Below are positions 25,328 to 34,313 of a DNA stretch of 64,000 bases, one piece after another. This DNA comes from Paenibacillus luteus (lineage in GTDB: Bacteria > Bacillota > Bacilli > Paenibacillales > Paenibacillaceae). Each line of letters starts with the position of its first letter. Within the stretch, counting starts at the first letter, position 1. The position numbers and the translations under genes were made by a program. Under the pieces are notes generated by a model. The model did not search any database. It was not told where the DNA came from and worked only from the letters and a program-made list of their open reading frames with translations. The stretch spans positions 310,001-374,000 of the forward strand of contig NZ_SKCD01000033.1 in assembly GCF_006542765.1 (NCBI RefSeq), in the 5' to 3' direction.

Positions 25328-25376
25328 GAAAGGCTGCGGCCTATGCGGGGCAACCATTTCAAGCAGGGGGGATCAC

Positions 25377-26330
25377 ATGAAGACGGTCATCCGTCCACAA
25401 AGCTCATTGTCGCGCAGCAGCGGCAGCTACATTCCGGACCGTTACCGGCTGTTTCTATTCGCGCTTCCTTTTCTCGCTCTCATTCTGGTGTTCAGCTATT
25501 TTCCTTTATACGGCTGGCTCTACGCCTTCTACAATTACCGTCCGGGTTTTTCATTATTCGATACGCAGTTCGTCGGCTTGCAATGGTTCCGCTCGATCGT
25601 GTCCAATCCGACTCAAACACAGGAAGTGCTGCGGGTCATGCGAAATACGCTCGCCATTAGCGGACTCGGGATTATAACCTCGGTATGTCCCGTCATTTTC
25701 GCCATATTGCTAACGGAAATCAAAACGACCTGGTACAAAAAAACGGTTCAAATTTTTACGACGCTACCTAACTTCATCAGCTGGGTGCTCGTCTATGCGA
25801 TTGCTTTCATGATGTTCTCGGTCGATAATGGCGTGGTGAACAAGGTTATGATTGGACTCGGTCTTCAAGATGGCGGGGTTAACTACCTGGCTTCCAGCGA
25901 TTTTATTTGGATCAAAATGACGCTTTGGGCGCTCTGGAAAGGGCTCGGCTGGGGTGCCATCATGTATATTGCGGCAATCGCCTCGATTGACCAGGAGCTG
26001 TATGATGCGGCGAAGGTGGATGGAGCAAACCGCTTTCGCATGATCTGGCATATTACCGTACCGGGCATTCTGCCAACCTATTTTGTCCTGCTGCTGCTTT
26101 CCATTGCGAACCTAATCAATAACGGAATGGAGCAATACTTTGTCTTCCAAAATGCGCTGAACCGCGACACGATTGAGGTTCTCGATCTCTACGTCTACAA
26201 TACCGGCTTGCTTGGCTTCAACTTCTCGTTCGCAACGGCAGTCAGCATGCTGAAGTCAATTATTAGCATTGTTTTATTGTTTTTCGCCAACCGTTTGTCC
26301 AAGCTTGTCCGCGGCGAATCGATCATTTAA
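25377..26330 (+). CDS. Carbohydrate ABC transporter permease (LplB-like)
   Basis: A 317-residue CUT1-type permease with six TM segments and the EAA loop LYDAAKVDGANRFRMIWHIT near residue 205, which docks to the shared ATPase. The first TM motif LVFSYFPLYGWLYAF is characteristic of the LplB group, whose members carry oligosaccharides, including uronate-containing ones. No ATPase gene is present in the cluster; such systems in Bacillota use a shared MsmX-type ATPase encoded elsewhere. It starts 50 bases after the palindrome and is followed 18 bases later by its partner permease. Confidence 0.9.
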   Translation: MKTVIRPQSSLSRSSGSYIPDRYRLFLFALPFLALILVFSYFPLYGWLYAFYNYRPGFSLFDTQFVGLQWFRSIVSNPTQTQEVLRVMRNTLAISGLGIITSVCPVIFAILLTEIKTTWYKKTVQIFTTLPNFISWVLVYAIAFMMFSVDNGVVNKVMIGLGLQDGGVNYLASSDFIWIKMTLWALWKGLGWGAIMYIAAIASIDQELYDAAKVDGANRFRMIWHITVPGILPTYFVLLLLSIANLINNGMEQYFVFQNALNRDTIEVLDLYVYNTGLLGFNFSFATAVSMLKSIISIVLLFFANRLSKLVRGESII

Positions 26331-26348
26331 TCGAAGGGGAGGAAGCGC

Positions 26349-27254
26349 ATGCGCTCGCTTAGACAACAGCGGTACGGCGATTTGTTGTTCAATGCTTTAA
26401 ACTATACGTTTTTTGCAGTCTTTATGGTTCTCTGCCTGTTCCCGTTCTATTACTTGTTCATCAATACGATCAGCAGCAATGATCTAAGCTCAAGAGGACT
26501 CGTCACCTTTTATCCGAAGGTGATTCATTTTACGAACTATATTGAAGTGCTCCAAGTGAAAGGACTCTCTCAGGCAGCGCTGATTTCGGTCGGAAGAACG
26601 GTCATCGGGACGCTGCTTACCGTCATTGCCTCGGCTTTTCTCGGTTTCCTATTTACGAAACAGAAGATGTGGGGCAGACGGTTTTGGTACCGCTTCGTCA
26701 TTATTACGATGTATTTTAACGCAGGCATTATCCCGTGGTACATCATTATGATGAATCTGAATTTGACGAACAATTTCCTTGCTTATATTTTGCCGTTTAT
26801 CGTTTCGCCGTTTTATGTCATCTTGGTTAAAACATTTGTAGAATCGATCCCGGAGGTGCTTCAGGAGTCGGCAGAGATGGACGGAGCAGGGTATTTGACG
26901 GTTTTCTCCCGAATCATCTTTCCGCTTATTACGCCGATTGCAGCGACGATTGCGATTTTTGCAGCGGTCAGCCAGTGGAATTCATTTGTGGATACCTTGT
27001 TTCTGATGACGGACAGCAAATATTACACGCTTCAGTTCGTGCTCTACAAATATTTGAACGAATCGACCTCTCTGGCAGCCATTATAAGAAATTCGCAGGG
27101 CTCGGGCGGAACGATCGATTTGACCAATATGCAGACGGCGACTTCTGTGCGAACGACGGTATCGATGATCGTTGTGCTTCCGATCCTATTCGTTTATCCG
27201 TTTTTCCAGCGTTATTTTGTGAAGGGCATTATGATTGGTGCGGTTAAAGGGTAA
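26349..27254 (+). CDS. Carbohydrate ABC transporter permease (YtcP/LplC-like)
   Basis: A 301-residue six-TM permease. The EAA loop is LQESAEMDGAGYLTVFSRIIFPL near residue 175, and the C terminus RYFVKGIMIGAVKG is the usual ending of the YtcP/LplC group. It forms the pore with the preceding LplB-like permease. AGGGGAGGAAG lies before the ATG. The binding protein gene begins about 155 bases later from its own ribosome site on what is probably the same transcript. Confidence 0.9.
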   Translation: MRSLRQQRYGDLLFNALNYTFFAVFMVLCLFPFYYLFINTISSNDLSSRGLVTFYPKVIHFTNYIEVLQVKGLSQAALISVGRTVIGTLLTVIASAFLGFLFTKQKMWGRRFWYRFVIITMYFNAGIIPWYIIMMNLNLTNNFLAYILPFIVSPFYVILVKTFVESIPEVLQESAEMDGAGYLTVFSRIIFPLITPIAATIAIFAAVSQWNSFVDTLFLMTDSKYYTLQFVLYKYLNESTSLAAIIRNSQGSGGTIDLTNMQTATSVRTTVSMIVVLPILFVYPFFQRYFVKGIMIGAVKG

Positions 27255-27409
27255 ACCCATATATCAAAGTGACGACCTCTGCCTGGAGCATGAAGGGAGG
27301 TGAGCGGAGCAAACGTCTGGGAGAAGGGCAATTGTTCCAAATGAGTACACCTAATCCAAAGCAAGTACGATTGAATGCGTATTTTTCTAAAAAAAGGGAG
27401 GCCACCGCA

Positions 27410-29203
27410 TTGCTATCCATCCGTAAATCCTTGGTTGTCTTGTTGGCGCTCGTGCTAGTAGTAAGTACGGCAGCCTGTACGTCGAGCAATAACAATAATA
27501 AGACGAAAAATCCTGATAGCGGTACCGCGACAAGCAAGCCTACGGAAGGTACGAAAGATCCGGAGCCCGAAGTGAAGGAAGAAATCACCCTAGACGTTTT
27601 CTCCATGCTCTCCAACTTCTCCGGTGAGCAGACCGGCTGGTTTGCGAAAGTGATCAAGGATAAATTCAACATTAAGCTGAACATTATTGCCTCTAATCTG
27701 GAGGGCGGCGGAGATACGAAGTTCGCTACGATGATGGCTTCAGGCGATCTTGGCGACCTTGTCGTGTTCGGCGATGACGGAGAGAAATATTTGACTGCGA
27801 TCGAAGCGGGCATGCTCGTCGATTGGACGAAGGACGGCTTGCTTGATAACAAAGGGAAAAATATTCTTAAATACGCGCCGAAGGCCATTGAAAAGAATAA
27901 AGCCAACTTTGGCAAAGGCTCCAGCGTATACGGCATCGGCTTCGATGTCGGCGATGATAAGCCAGGCCCATCAGAAGCGAAGGATTTGACGTATCACCCG
28001 AACCTGCGCTGGGATTTGTATGAGAAGCTGGGTCGTCCAGCGATCAAGACGATGGAGGACTATCTCCCCGTGCTGAAGCAAATGCAAGAGCTGGAGCCAA
28101 AAAGCGCAACCGGCCGTCCAACGTACGCCTTCTCGATGTGGGCAGATTGGGATGGCAATATGATGGTCGCAGCCAAGGCATGGGCCGGCTTGCACGGTTT
28201 CGATGAGGGAGATGGATTCAACCCTGGCGGCTTCTCGCTCGTATCCGGCGACAAGGAAGAAATTCAAGGCGTGCTCGACGAGGATGGCTACTATCTTCGC
28301 GGCCTCAAGCTTTATTACGATGCGAATCAAATGGGGCTGGTTGATCCGGATTCGATCACTCAGAAGTTCGATGACGTTGTGAATAAAATGAAAGACGGCC
28401 AGCTTCTATTTACTTGGTTCCCTTGGCTGGATGATACCTACAACACAGCTGAGCATTTGGCAGAAGGCAAAGGCTTCGCGCTCGTGCCATTCGACGAGGA
28501 GCGGACATTCTCTTACGGTTACGATCCTTATGGCGGCCAACGCGTATGGGCGATTGGTTCCAAGGCGAAGCATCCTGACCGCGTGCTGGAATTGGTCGAT
28601 TGGCTTTACAGCCCAGAGGGCATGATGATTTCCACGAATGGACCAGAAGGCTTAACTTGGGAATTAAAGGATGGCAAGCCGGTGCTAACCGATTTCGGCG
28701 TTCAAGCGCTTCCAGCTAATGATTCTCCTGTAGCGGCGGAATTTGGTGGCGGCTCGTATAAGGATGGCATGAATCAGCTTAATAATACTTCCTTTAAAAA
28801 TACGAACATCAACCCCGATAACGGCGATCCGTACGATTACAACCTATGGAACTCCGTTCTGGAGAAATCGCCATCGAAGCTGGAACAAAGCTGGCGCGAT
28901 GCAATGGGCGGAGCTTTGACGGCTAAGGAATATTTGGAGAAAAACAACAAGCTGTCGGTTCTCAAGATGATTTTCACTGGTACGCCGCCTGAGATTAGAA
29001 GTCCGGAGCTGGAACAGAAACGCGGACAGGTCGCAGATGTCATCAAGCAGTATTCCTGGAAAATGGTGTTTGCCAAAAATGAAGCGGAATTCACGAAGCT
29101 TCGTGGCGAAATGATCGATAAGGCGAAGGGACTTGGCTACGATGAAGTGCTTGCCTTCGGTATCGAGCAAAATAAAAAGGTATTCGAATACCGTAAAAAG
29201 TAA
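27410..29203 (+). CDS. Extracellular sugar-binding lipoprotein (LplA-like) of importer A
   Basis: A 597-residue type-1 solute-binding lipoprotein. The signal peptide ends VVSTAAC (Cys23), followed by an Asn/Lys/Thr linker and a mature domain with FSNFSGEQTGWFAKVIKDKF at its start. The frame is open to 27269, but the TTG at 27410 has AGGGAGG 8 bases upstream and gives a proper lipoprotein signal. It captures oligosaccharide for the two permeases just upstream. A short terminator follows, which should make this gene more abundant than the downstream kinase. Confidence 0.9.
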   Translation: MLSIRKSLVVLLALVLVVSTAACTSSNNNNKTKNPDSGTATSKPTEGTKDPEPEVKEEITLDVFSMLSNFSGEQTGWFAKVIKDKFNIKLNIIASNLEGGGDTKFATMMASGDLGDLVVFGDDGEKYLTAIEAGMLVDWTKDGLLDNKGKNILKYAPKAIEKNKANFGKGSSVYGIGFDVGDDKPGPSEAKDLTYHPNLRWDLYEKLGRPAIKTMEDYLPVLKQMQELEPKSATGRPTYAFSMWADWDGNMMVAAKAWAGLHGFDEGDGFNPGGFSLVSGDKEEIQGVLDEDGYYLRGLKLYYDANQMGLVDPDSITQKFDDVVNKMKDGQLLFTWFPWLDDTYNTAEHLAEGKGFALVPFDEERTFSYGYDPYGGQRVWAIGSKAKHPDRVLELVDWLYSPEGMMISTNGPEGLTWELKDGKPVLTDFGVQALPANDSPVAAEFGGGSYKDGMNQLNNTSFKNTNINPDNGDPYDYNLWNSVLEKSPSKLEQSWRDAMGGALTAKEYLEKNNKLSVLKMIFTGTPPEIRSPELEQKRGQVADVIKQYSWKMVFAKNEAEFTKLRGEMIDKAKGLGYDEVLAFGIEQNKKVFEYRKK

Positions 29204-29233
29204 TTGGCTTACTGCTGGATAACAGCAGGAGAC

Positions 29234-29262
29234 GACCCGCCTATGTGCGGGTCTTTCTTTCT
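29234..29262 (+). terminator. Intra-cluster terminator
   Basis: GACCCGC (29234-29240) pairs with GCGGGTC (29247-29253) across a 6-base loop, followed by TTTCTTTCT. It separates importer genes from the two-component genes. Confidence 0.8.
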
Positions 29263-29375
29263 CCCGCTTGGTTTTCTCGTTGCACAATACGAGATCAAAT
29301 TGTAAGATTAGAAAAAAAGAAAGTTTTTTCCAATCGTTAAAGGACAGAGCTTCGGCAAGGAAGCAGGTGGGCAGC

Positions 29376-31127
29376 ATGGCTTTACAATCGGTCTCGCAAA
29401 TGCGTCATCGCACAAAATCGCTTAGACGGACGCTTATCCTCTATCTCATGATCGGCTGCTTGCTGCCGCTGATACTGGTCGGCGTTCTTACCTATTTCTC
29501 GATCTATTCCATTTTGGCGAACAAAATTCAAAGCGGGATCAGCGCAAGCCAGCTTCAAGAGGCCGTCAGTCTTGAAAACGCTATCAACAATCTTGATTTT
29601 GCATCCAAGCAGTTTGCGCTTGATGGGCAGATTGTGGAGGAGGTATCTACTTTTATTTTGGAGAAGCAGGTATCAGCTAAGTCACAAATGATGAGCTCCA
29701 TTAACGAGAAGATCAATTTAGTCAATTTTACGAACCCCTATTTAGGGCTTACCGCATATATCATGCCAGAAGAGGATGACCCGGTGCTGTTTTCCAATCT
29801 TAGCATGAATACCACAATCGACATCGATGCGCTGCCGGCGTTTATTACCTACAATGGTGCCAACTATTCCGGCCCGCATAAGACGTTATACAGCACTAGT
29901 GAAAATATCGTGTTTTCGGAACGCCGAATTGTACGTGTACAAGGCGATAAACAGGTCTATATTTATTTGGAAACGAACTATAATTTATTCCGAGACTTAT
30001 TGAAGCAGCAGTCTTATGGAATGAAGGTCGCCCATTTGCTCGTAAACGAGCAAGGGCGTGTGACGTACATGGAGGAGACGGCTTTGCCGGAATATATCCA
30101 TCAGGCAGCGGAAAGCGGCTCATCACTTCCTTATGAGGAGCTCGAAGGTTATCATTTGTTCCGCTATACCAGCAAACAGGGCTGGACGTTGATCACGACG
30201 GTCAACAAAAGTGTGTACAACAGTGAGATCTATTCTTGGTTCAAAAAAATGATCATATTAGCCCTGTCCACGCTCTTGTTCGCAATACTGTTAGCTTGGA
30301 CGATATGGAAGCAGGTATATGGGCCGCTGCGCAAGGTTAATGTGGAGATTGTTCGTTTAGCTGAGAACCGAACAAGTCCAGTTACGTTTACTCATGTCGA
30401 GGAGTTTGATTTCTTGCTAACCAACTTTCAAGAAATGAAGGATAAAATTAACGGGCTCATTACGGCTGTTACGGAAAACGAAAAACAAAAAAGCCAATTC
30501 GAGATTGAGAAGCTGCTCAGTCAAATTAATCCTCACTTCCTGCATAACACACTAAACACGGTTCAGTGGCTGGCAAGGATGAATGGACAGAAGGAGATTG
30601 ATAAGCTCGTCACCTTGTTAGTTAAGGTGCTTCATTATAATTTAGGCAAGCAAAGCTTGATCGTCACGGTTAACGAGGAAATTGAGGCAATGACGAATTA
30701 TATGCAGCTGCAGCGCATTCGATACGATTATGAATTTGATTTTCAATTGGACGTGGATGAAACGATGCTGAGGGTTGCTGTTCCCCGTTTTTTGCTGCAG
30801 CCGCTCGTAGAGAATGCGATCTACCATGGCATGGGTGACCGAGCAGGGAAAATTGTAATACGGATTGCACCATTTAGCGTGGGTCAAATGCTGCTTTGCG
30901 TTGAGGATAATGGCTCGGGCATGGCGCCAGAGAGGATCAAGCAGTTGTTGTCGGGGGAGGGCGAGGCGAAGCGGACGGGCCTTGGAATAGGACTCTCTTA
31001 TGTAAACCGCATGCTGAAGCGTTTCTATTGCGATCAAATGGAGTTTCGTATCGATAGCGAGTTGGAGGAGGGTACACGGGTGTCAATCCTTATTCCGCAA
31101 AAATCAAAGGAGGACTTTGATGATTAA
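29376..31127 (+). CDS. YesM-type sensor histidine kinase
   Basis: A membrane sensor of 583 residues: TM1 near residues 20-40, an extracytoplasmic sensing region to ~300, TM2, a HAMP-like linker, then His_kinase and HATPase domains. The phosphoacceptor motif QINPHFLHNTLNTVQWLARM has its His near residue 387; the ATP site includes EDNGSGMAPERI and TGLGIGLSYVNRML. The frame runs back to 29268; the ATG at 29376 with AGGTGG upstream gives the expected N terminus. Its stop overlaps the response-regulator start by 8 bases. It likely senses sugar or substrate-loaded binding protein. Confidence 0.9.
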   Translation: MALQSVSQMRHRTKSLRRTLILYLMIGCLLPLILVGVLTYFSIYSILANKIQSGISASQLQEAVSLENAINNLDFASKQFALDGQIVEEVSTFILEKQVSAKSQMMSSINEKINLVNFTNPYLGLTAYIMPEEDDPVLFSNLSMNTTIDIDALPAFITYNGANYSGPHKTLYSTSENIVFSERRIVRVQGDKQVYIYLETNYNLFRDLLKQQSYGMKVAHLLVNEQGRVTYMEETALPEYIHQAAESGSSLPYEELEGYHLFRYTSKQGWTLITTVNKSVYNSEIYSWFKKMIILALSTLLFAILLAWTIWKQVYGPLRKVNVEIVRLAENRTSPVTFTHVEEFDFLLTNFQEMKDKINGLITAVTENEKQKSQFEIEKLLSQINPHFLHNTLNTVQWLARMNGQKEIDKLVTLLVKVLHYNLGKQSLIVTVNEEIEAMTNYMQLQRIRYDYEFDFQLDVDETMLRVAVPRFLLQPLVENAIYHGMGDRAGKIVIRIAPFSVGQMLLCVEDNGSGMAPERIKQLLSGEGEAKRTGLGIGLSYVNRMLKRFYCDQMEFRIDSELEEGTRVSILIPQKSKEDFDD

Positions 31128-32535
31128 AGCGATCGTTGTAGATGACGAGCGGCTGGTGCGCAAGGGCTTTATTTCATTATTTGATTGGTCTTCTTACGGT
31201 ATTGCCATCGCCGGTGAGGCAGCGGATGGGCGTCATGCGCTCGAACTGCTAGAGCAGACAGGGGCGGAGCTTGTGTTTACCGATATTACGATGCCGGGCA
31301 TGTCCGGCTTCGAGCTGATCCAGCTCATTAGGCAATGTCATCCGCGAGTTCGTTCCGTCGTGCTCACCTGTCACCATGAGTTCGACTATGTACAAGAAGC
31401 GCTTCGTCTTGGCGCGATTGACTATATCGTCAAAACGTTACTGGAGCCGGATAACGCAAACGACGTGATGCGCCGCATTGTGGATCGTCTAGGCTGGGAT
31501 CAGCATACGCAAAGGGACAATGCAAGGGGAGTGGACAAGGAACGGATACCGGCAGATGAAGGTCTGCTATTGTATGCCTATCTGCCGGATGCGGACAGCA
31601 ACGAGCTGTTTCGGTTGTCGATTACTAAGCGAAATCCTTTGCTGGAGCTGACAGGCATGTGGGTGATTCCCTTGATCCATTCCGTATCTGAGCAGGAATT
31701 GCGGCGTGAGCTAGCTCTAACATTAGGGAGAAGCTGGCGCTCGGTGATGCTGTCAGGGCTGCTGAATCAGCCATTGGAGGAGCTAAAGCGAAAGCTCGAG
31801 CAAAGCATGCCTGTATATATCTTTTACAATTACAAATCAGCTACGGCAGAAGGTTGGGCTTGTGTTGAATACGCGCAATTGGTTCAGCTCGCACAGTTAA
31901 AGACAAAGCAACCCTCGGTAGAGCCTTCGGATGGCTTGGAGCTGAAATGGTCGTTATATGCAGCGGATTGGGAGCTTTTTCTACGGCAAGTAGAGGAGCA
32001 ATATGTATTGCCAGATAAGCTTGCACAGTTCGGAGCAGCGCTCTGCAGGGATTGGGGCAGGCTGCTGATGAGTGAGAAGGATGCAGCTTATTTGCAGGGG
32101 GATATCGATGGGCTGCTCAGCTGGGAGGATTGGAAAATATGGCTGAGACGTTTCTCTGACATGGTGCAGCGCCGGATGCTGGAGCTCGGCTTCTCCAAAG
32201 AGGTCATGTATTGTTTAATTCGTGCGATCCTATTTATGAAGGCGGAGGCTAGTGTCAAGCTGAATCAGACGGATGTAGCGGATCATGTGAAGATGAGCCG
32301 AGGTTATTTCAGCCGCTGCTTTGCAAAATTCGCGGGAGAGCCATTCGGGGCCATGTTAAGAAGCATGAGAATTGAACGGGCAAAGCAGCTGCTTATCGAA
32401 TCGGAGCTTCCTGTTTATGAGATTTCCTATTTGGTAGGCTTCGAGGATGATAAATATTTCAGCAAGCTGTTTCGGGAAAATGTTGGTCAGCTCCCAACGG
32501 AATACCGTGCTGCTGCGGCTAGATCTATTCGCTAA
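31120..32535 (+). CDS. YesN-type response regulator with AraC output
   Basis: A 471-residue regulator: receiver (1-~120, phospho-acceptor D55 in FTDITMPGMSG), a middle region (~130-360) of unknown role, and a C-terminal AraC double helix-turn-helix ending YFSKLFRENVGQLPTEYR. The receiver has VKTLLEP where nearly all receivers have Lys-Pro; the cis-Pro is missing. AAAGGAGGA lies before the ATG at 31120. It is coupled to the kinase and lies between the two binding-protein genes, so it probably controls one or both. Confidence 0.9.
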   Translation: MIKAIVVDDERLVRKGFISLFDWSSYGIAIAGEAADGRHALELLEQTGAELVFTDITMPGMSGFELIQLIRQCHPRVRSVVLTCHHEFDYVQEALRLGAIDYIVKTLLEPDNANDVMRRIVDRLGWDQHTQRDNARGVDKERIPADEGLLLYAYLPDADSNELFRLSITKRNPLLELTGMWVIPLIHSVSEQELRRELALTLGRSWRSVMLSGLLNQPLEELKRKLEQSMPVYIFYNYKSATAEGWACVEYAQLVQLAQLKTKQPSVEPSDGLELKWSLYAADWELFLRQVEEQYVLPDKLAQFGAALCRDWGRLLMSEKDAAYLQGDIDGLLSWEDWKIWLRRFSDMVQRRMLELGFSKEVMYCLIRAILFMKAEASVKLNQTDVADHVKMSRGYFSRCFAKFAGEPFGAMLRSMRIERAKQLLIESELPVYEISYLVGFEDDKYFSKLFRENVGQLPTEYRAAAARSIR

Positions 32536-32569
32536 GAGGTTAATCCATGAGGATAAGGAGGATCATTCA

Positions 32570-34222
32570 TTGAAAAAACTAGGAGCCCTGCTGTTAAGCC
32601 TATTATTCCTGTTGAGCGGATGCACCGGAAATGGTGATTCTCCTTCATCCACAAAAAAAGACCTTCCGCAGTCAGATGCTTACGGGAAATATGAGAAGCC
32701 GGTAACGGTGAAAATTGGTTTCAAGGTTCCTGAGTCTACTTTGTCGGGAGGAAACACGAACGATAATAATCCGATCTCGCGTTATTTTGAGAGTATGACC
32801 AATATTAAAGTTGAGCATTCTTGGGAGGCTAAGGGCGAAGAAGCCTTCAAGCAAAAAGTGAATCTGGCCATTGCGAGCGGTGATTTGCCGGATGCGATGG
32901 TGGTGGACCGTGATCAGTTGAAGAAGCTGATGAAAAACGATATGATTGCGGATTTAAGCCAGGTGTATGAGCAGTACAGCTCGGAGCTGGTCAAAGCGAT
33001 TTACGAATCGACAAATGGGCTTGCGCTTCAAGAAGCAACGTTTGATGGAAAGCTTTACGGACTATCGAACATAGCCATAAAAGCGGATTCTACCTCCTTG
33101 CTCTGGTATCGTCAGGATTGGCTGGATAAGCTGGGACTGTCCCCTCCAACAACAATCTCGGAAATCGAGAAGGTAGCGTTGGCGTTCGCTCAACAGGACC
33201 CGGATGGAGATGGCAAAGCAAATACGGTTGGTCTTGCGGGAGATAAAACGATTCTTTATGGACAGAAACCGAATATGAATGGCTTTGAAGCGATTTTTCA
33301 TTCGTTTTATTCCTTTCCGAAAAATTGGGTAATGGGCAGCGACGGTGCTGTCATCTACGGTTCAGTCATGCCGGAAACGAAGCAGGCTTTATCTCTTTTG
33401 GCGGATTGGTATAAGCGCGGAGTAATAGATCCCCAATTCGTTCTCTATAAGGAGACGCAGGAACCGATTACGTCTAACAAAGCAGGCTTGTTTTTTGGCC
33501 CATGGTGGATGCCTTATTGGCCTTTGTCTGATTCTGTTGCCCGGGATACGAAGGCGGAATGGCGAGCCATTACGTCCCCTATTGGAGTGAATGGCCGCTT
33601 TGTGACGCATGCGGCTCCGGTAACGGATCGGTACTTGGTCGTGCGCAAAGGTTTTGAGCATCCGGAAGCGATCATAAAGCTCCTTAATATGTTTACGCGT
33701 CTGGAACGAAGACAAGATCCGAATGAGGAGCAGATCAAGATGATGGATGATTTTGCTGCCCAATCCGGCGTTCAATTGCGTCATTATTACCCGTTTGATT
33801 TGCTGCTCGATTATTCCAACGCGATTGAAACCCGCTATATGGATTTGCAAAAGGTGATGAGCGGTGAGATGAGTTCGGCAAGCCTCGATCCAGACACGCT
33901 GCAGCTATATGAAATGACTGTATTTGAAAATGATAATCCAAAGAAAAACATGGATGCGTGGAAAGCGTCAAACGCTTATAAGTACGGTGCCAAAGCGCTT
34001 CATTTGTCAGAGGTGGAGGAGGTACACAGCGTTTTCTTTGGTTCGACGGCGACAATGGATGTAAAGTGGGCAGAGCTTGAAAAGCTTGAGAATGAAGTGT
34101 TTCTTCAAATCATTGTAGGCGATCAGCCCATTGCTGCCTTTGATGGTTTCGTCAAGCGATGGATGGAGCTCGGTGGGGAACAAATTACGCAGGAGGTAAC
34201 GGTTAGCGCAACGGGGAGTTAG
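32570..34222 (+). CDS. Second extracellular sugar-binding lipoprotein of cluster A
   Basis: A 550-residue solute-binding lipoprotein (lipobox FLLSGC, Cys18). The frame overlaps the regulator gene, but TTG at 32570 with AAGGAGGA 7 bases upstream starts a proper signal peptide. Its mature part has VKIGFKVPESTLSGGNTNDNN and FDGKLYGLSN, typical of LplA-type proteins taking complex oligosaccharides. It is clearly different from the cluster's first binding protein. With no permease following, it may share the upstream pore or act as a sensor partner for the YesM kinase. A strong terminator closes the cluster. Confidence 0.88.
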   Translation: MKKLGALLLSLLFLLSGCTGNGDSPSSTKKDLPQSDAYGKYEKPVTVKIGFKVPESTLSGGNTNDNNPISRYFESMTNIKVEHSWEAKGEEAFKQKVNLAIASGDLPDAMVVDRDQLKKLMKNDMIADLSQVYEQYSSELVKAIYESTNGLALQEATFDGKLYGLSNIAIKADSTSLLWYRQDWLDKLGLSPPTTISEIEKVALAFAQQDPDGDGKANTVGLAGDKTILYGQKPNMNGFEAIFHSFYSFPKNWVMGSDGAVIYGSVMPETKQALSLLADWYKRGVIDPQFVLYKETQEPITSNKAGLFFGPWWMPYWPLSDSVARDTKAEWRAITSPIGVNGRFVTHAAPVTDRYLVVRKGFEHPEAIIKLLNMFTRLERRQDPNEEQIKMMDDFAAQSGVQLRHYYPFDLLLDYSNAIETRYMDLQKVMSGEMSSASLDPDTLQLYEMTVFENDNPKKNMDAWKASNAYKYGAKALHLSEVEEVHSVFFGSTATMDVKWAELEKLENEVFLQIIVGDQPIAAFDGFVKRWMELGGEQITQEVTVSATGS

Positions 34223-34249
34223 GGAGGACGGGTGTGCCATTTGAATTGA

Positions 34250-34303
34250 AACAAGGAAGTGGCAGCTAGGGCGAATGTAAGCCCTGACTGCCACTTCCTT
34301 GTT
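34250..34303. terminator. Strong bidirectional terminator between cluster A and the CotH gene
   Basis: A 16-bp perfect stem, AACAAGGAAGTGGCAG (34250-34265) with its complement at 34288-34303, followed on the plus strand by a long T run. It lies between convergent genes. Confidence 0.95.
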
Positions 34304-34313
34304 TTTTTATTTG

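Larger units (their letters stand above)
25001..25376. other. 376-base intergenic region before sugar importer A
   Basis: It contains the terminator of the secDF-secA2 operon (25086-25139), about 170 bases in which I see no gene, and an 18-base perfect palindrome at 25310-25327 upstream of the first permease. AGGGGGGA lies directly before the permease ATG. Confidence 0.6.

Noticed and set aside
27244..27936. 230-codon minus-strand frame over the start of the binding-protein gene
   Set aside because: Antisense to a well-supported lipoprotein gene, no recognisable domain and no ribosome site.
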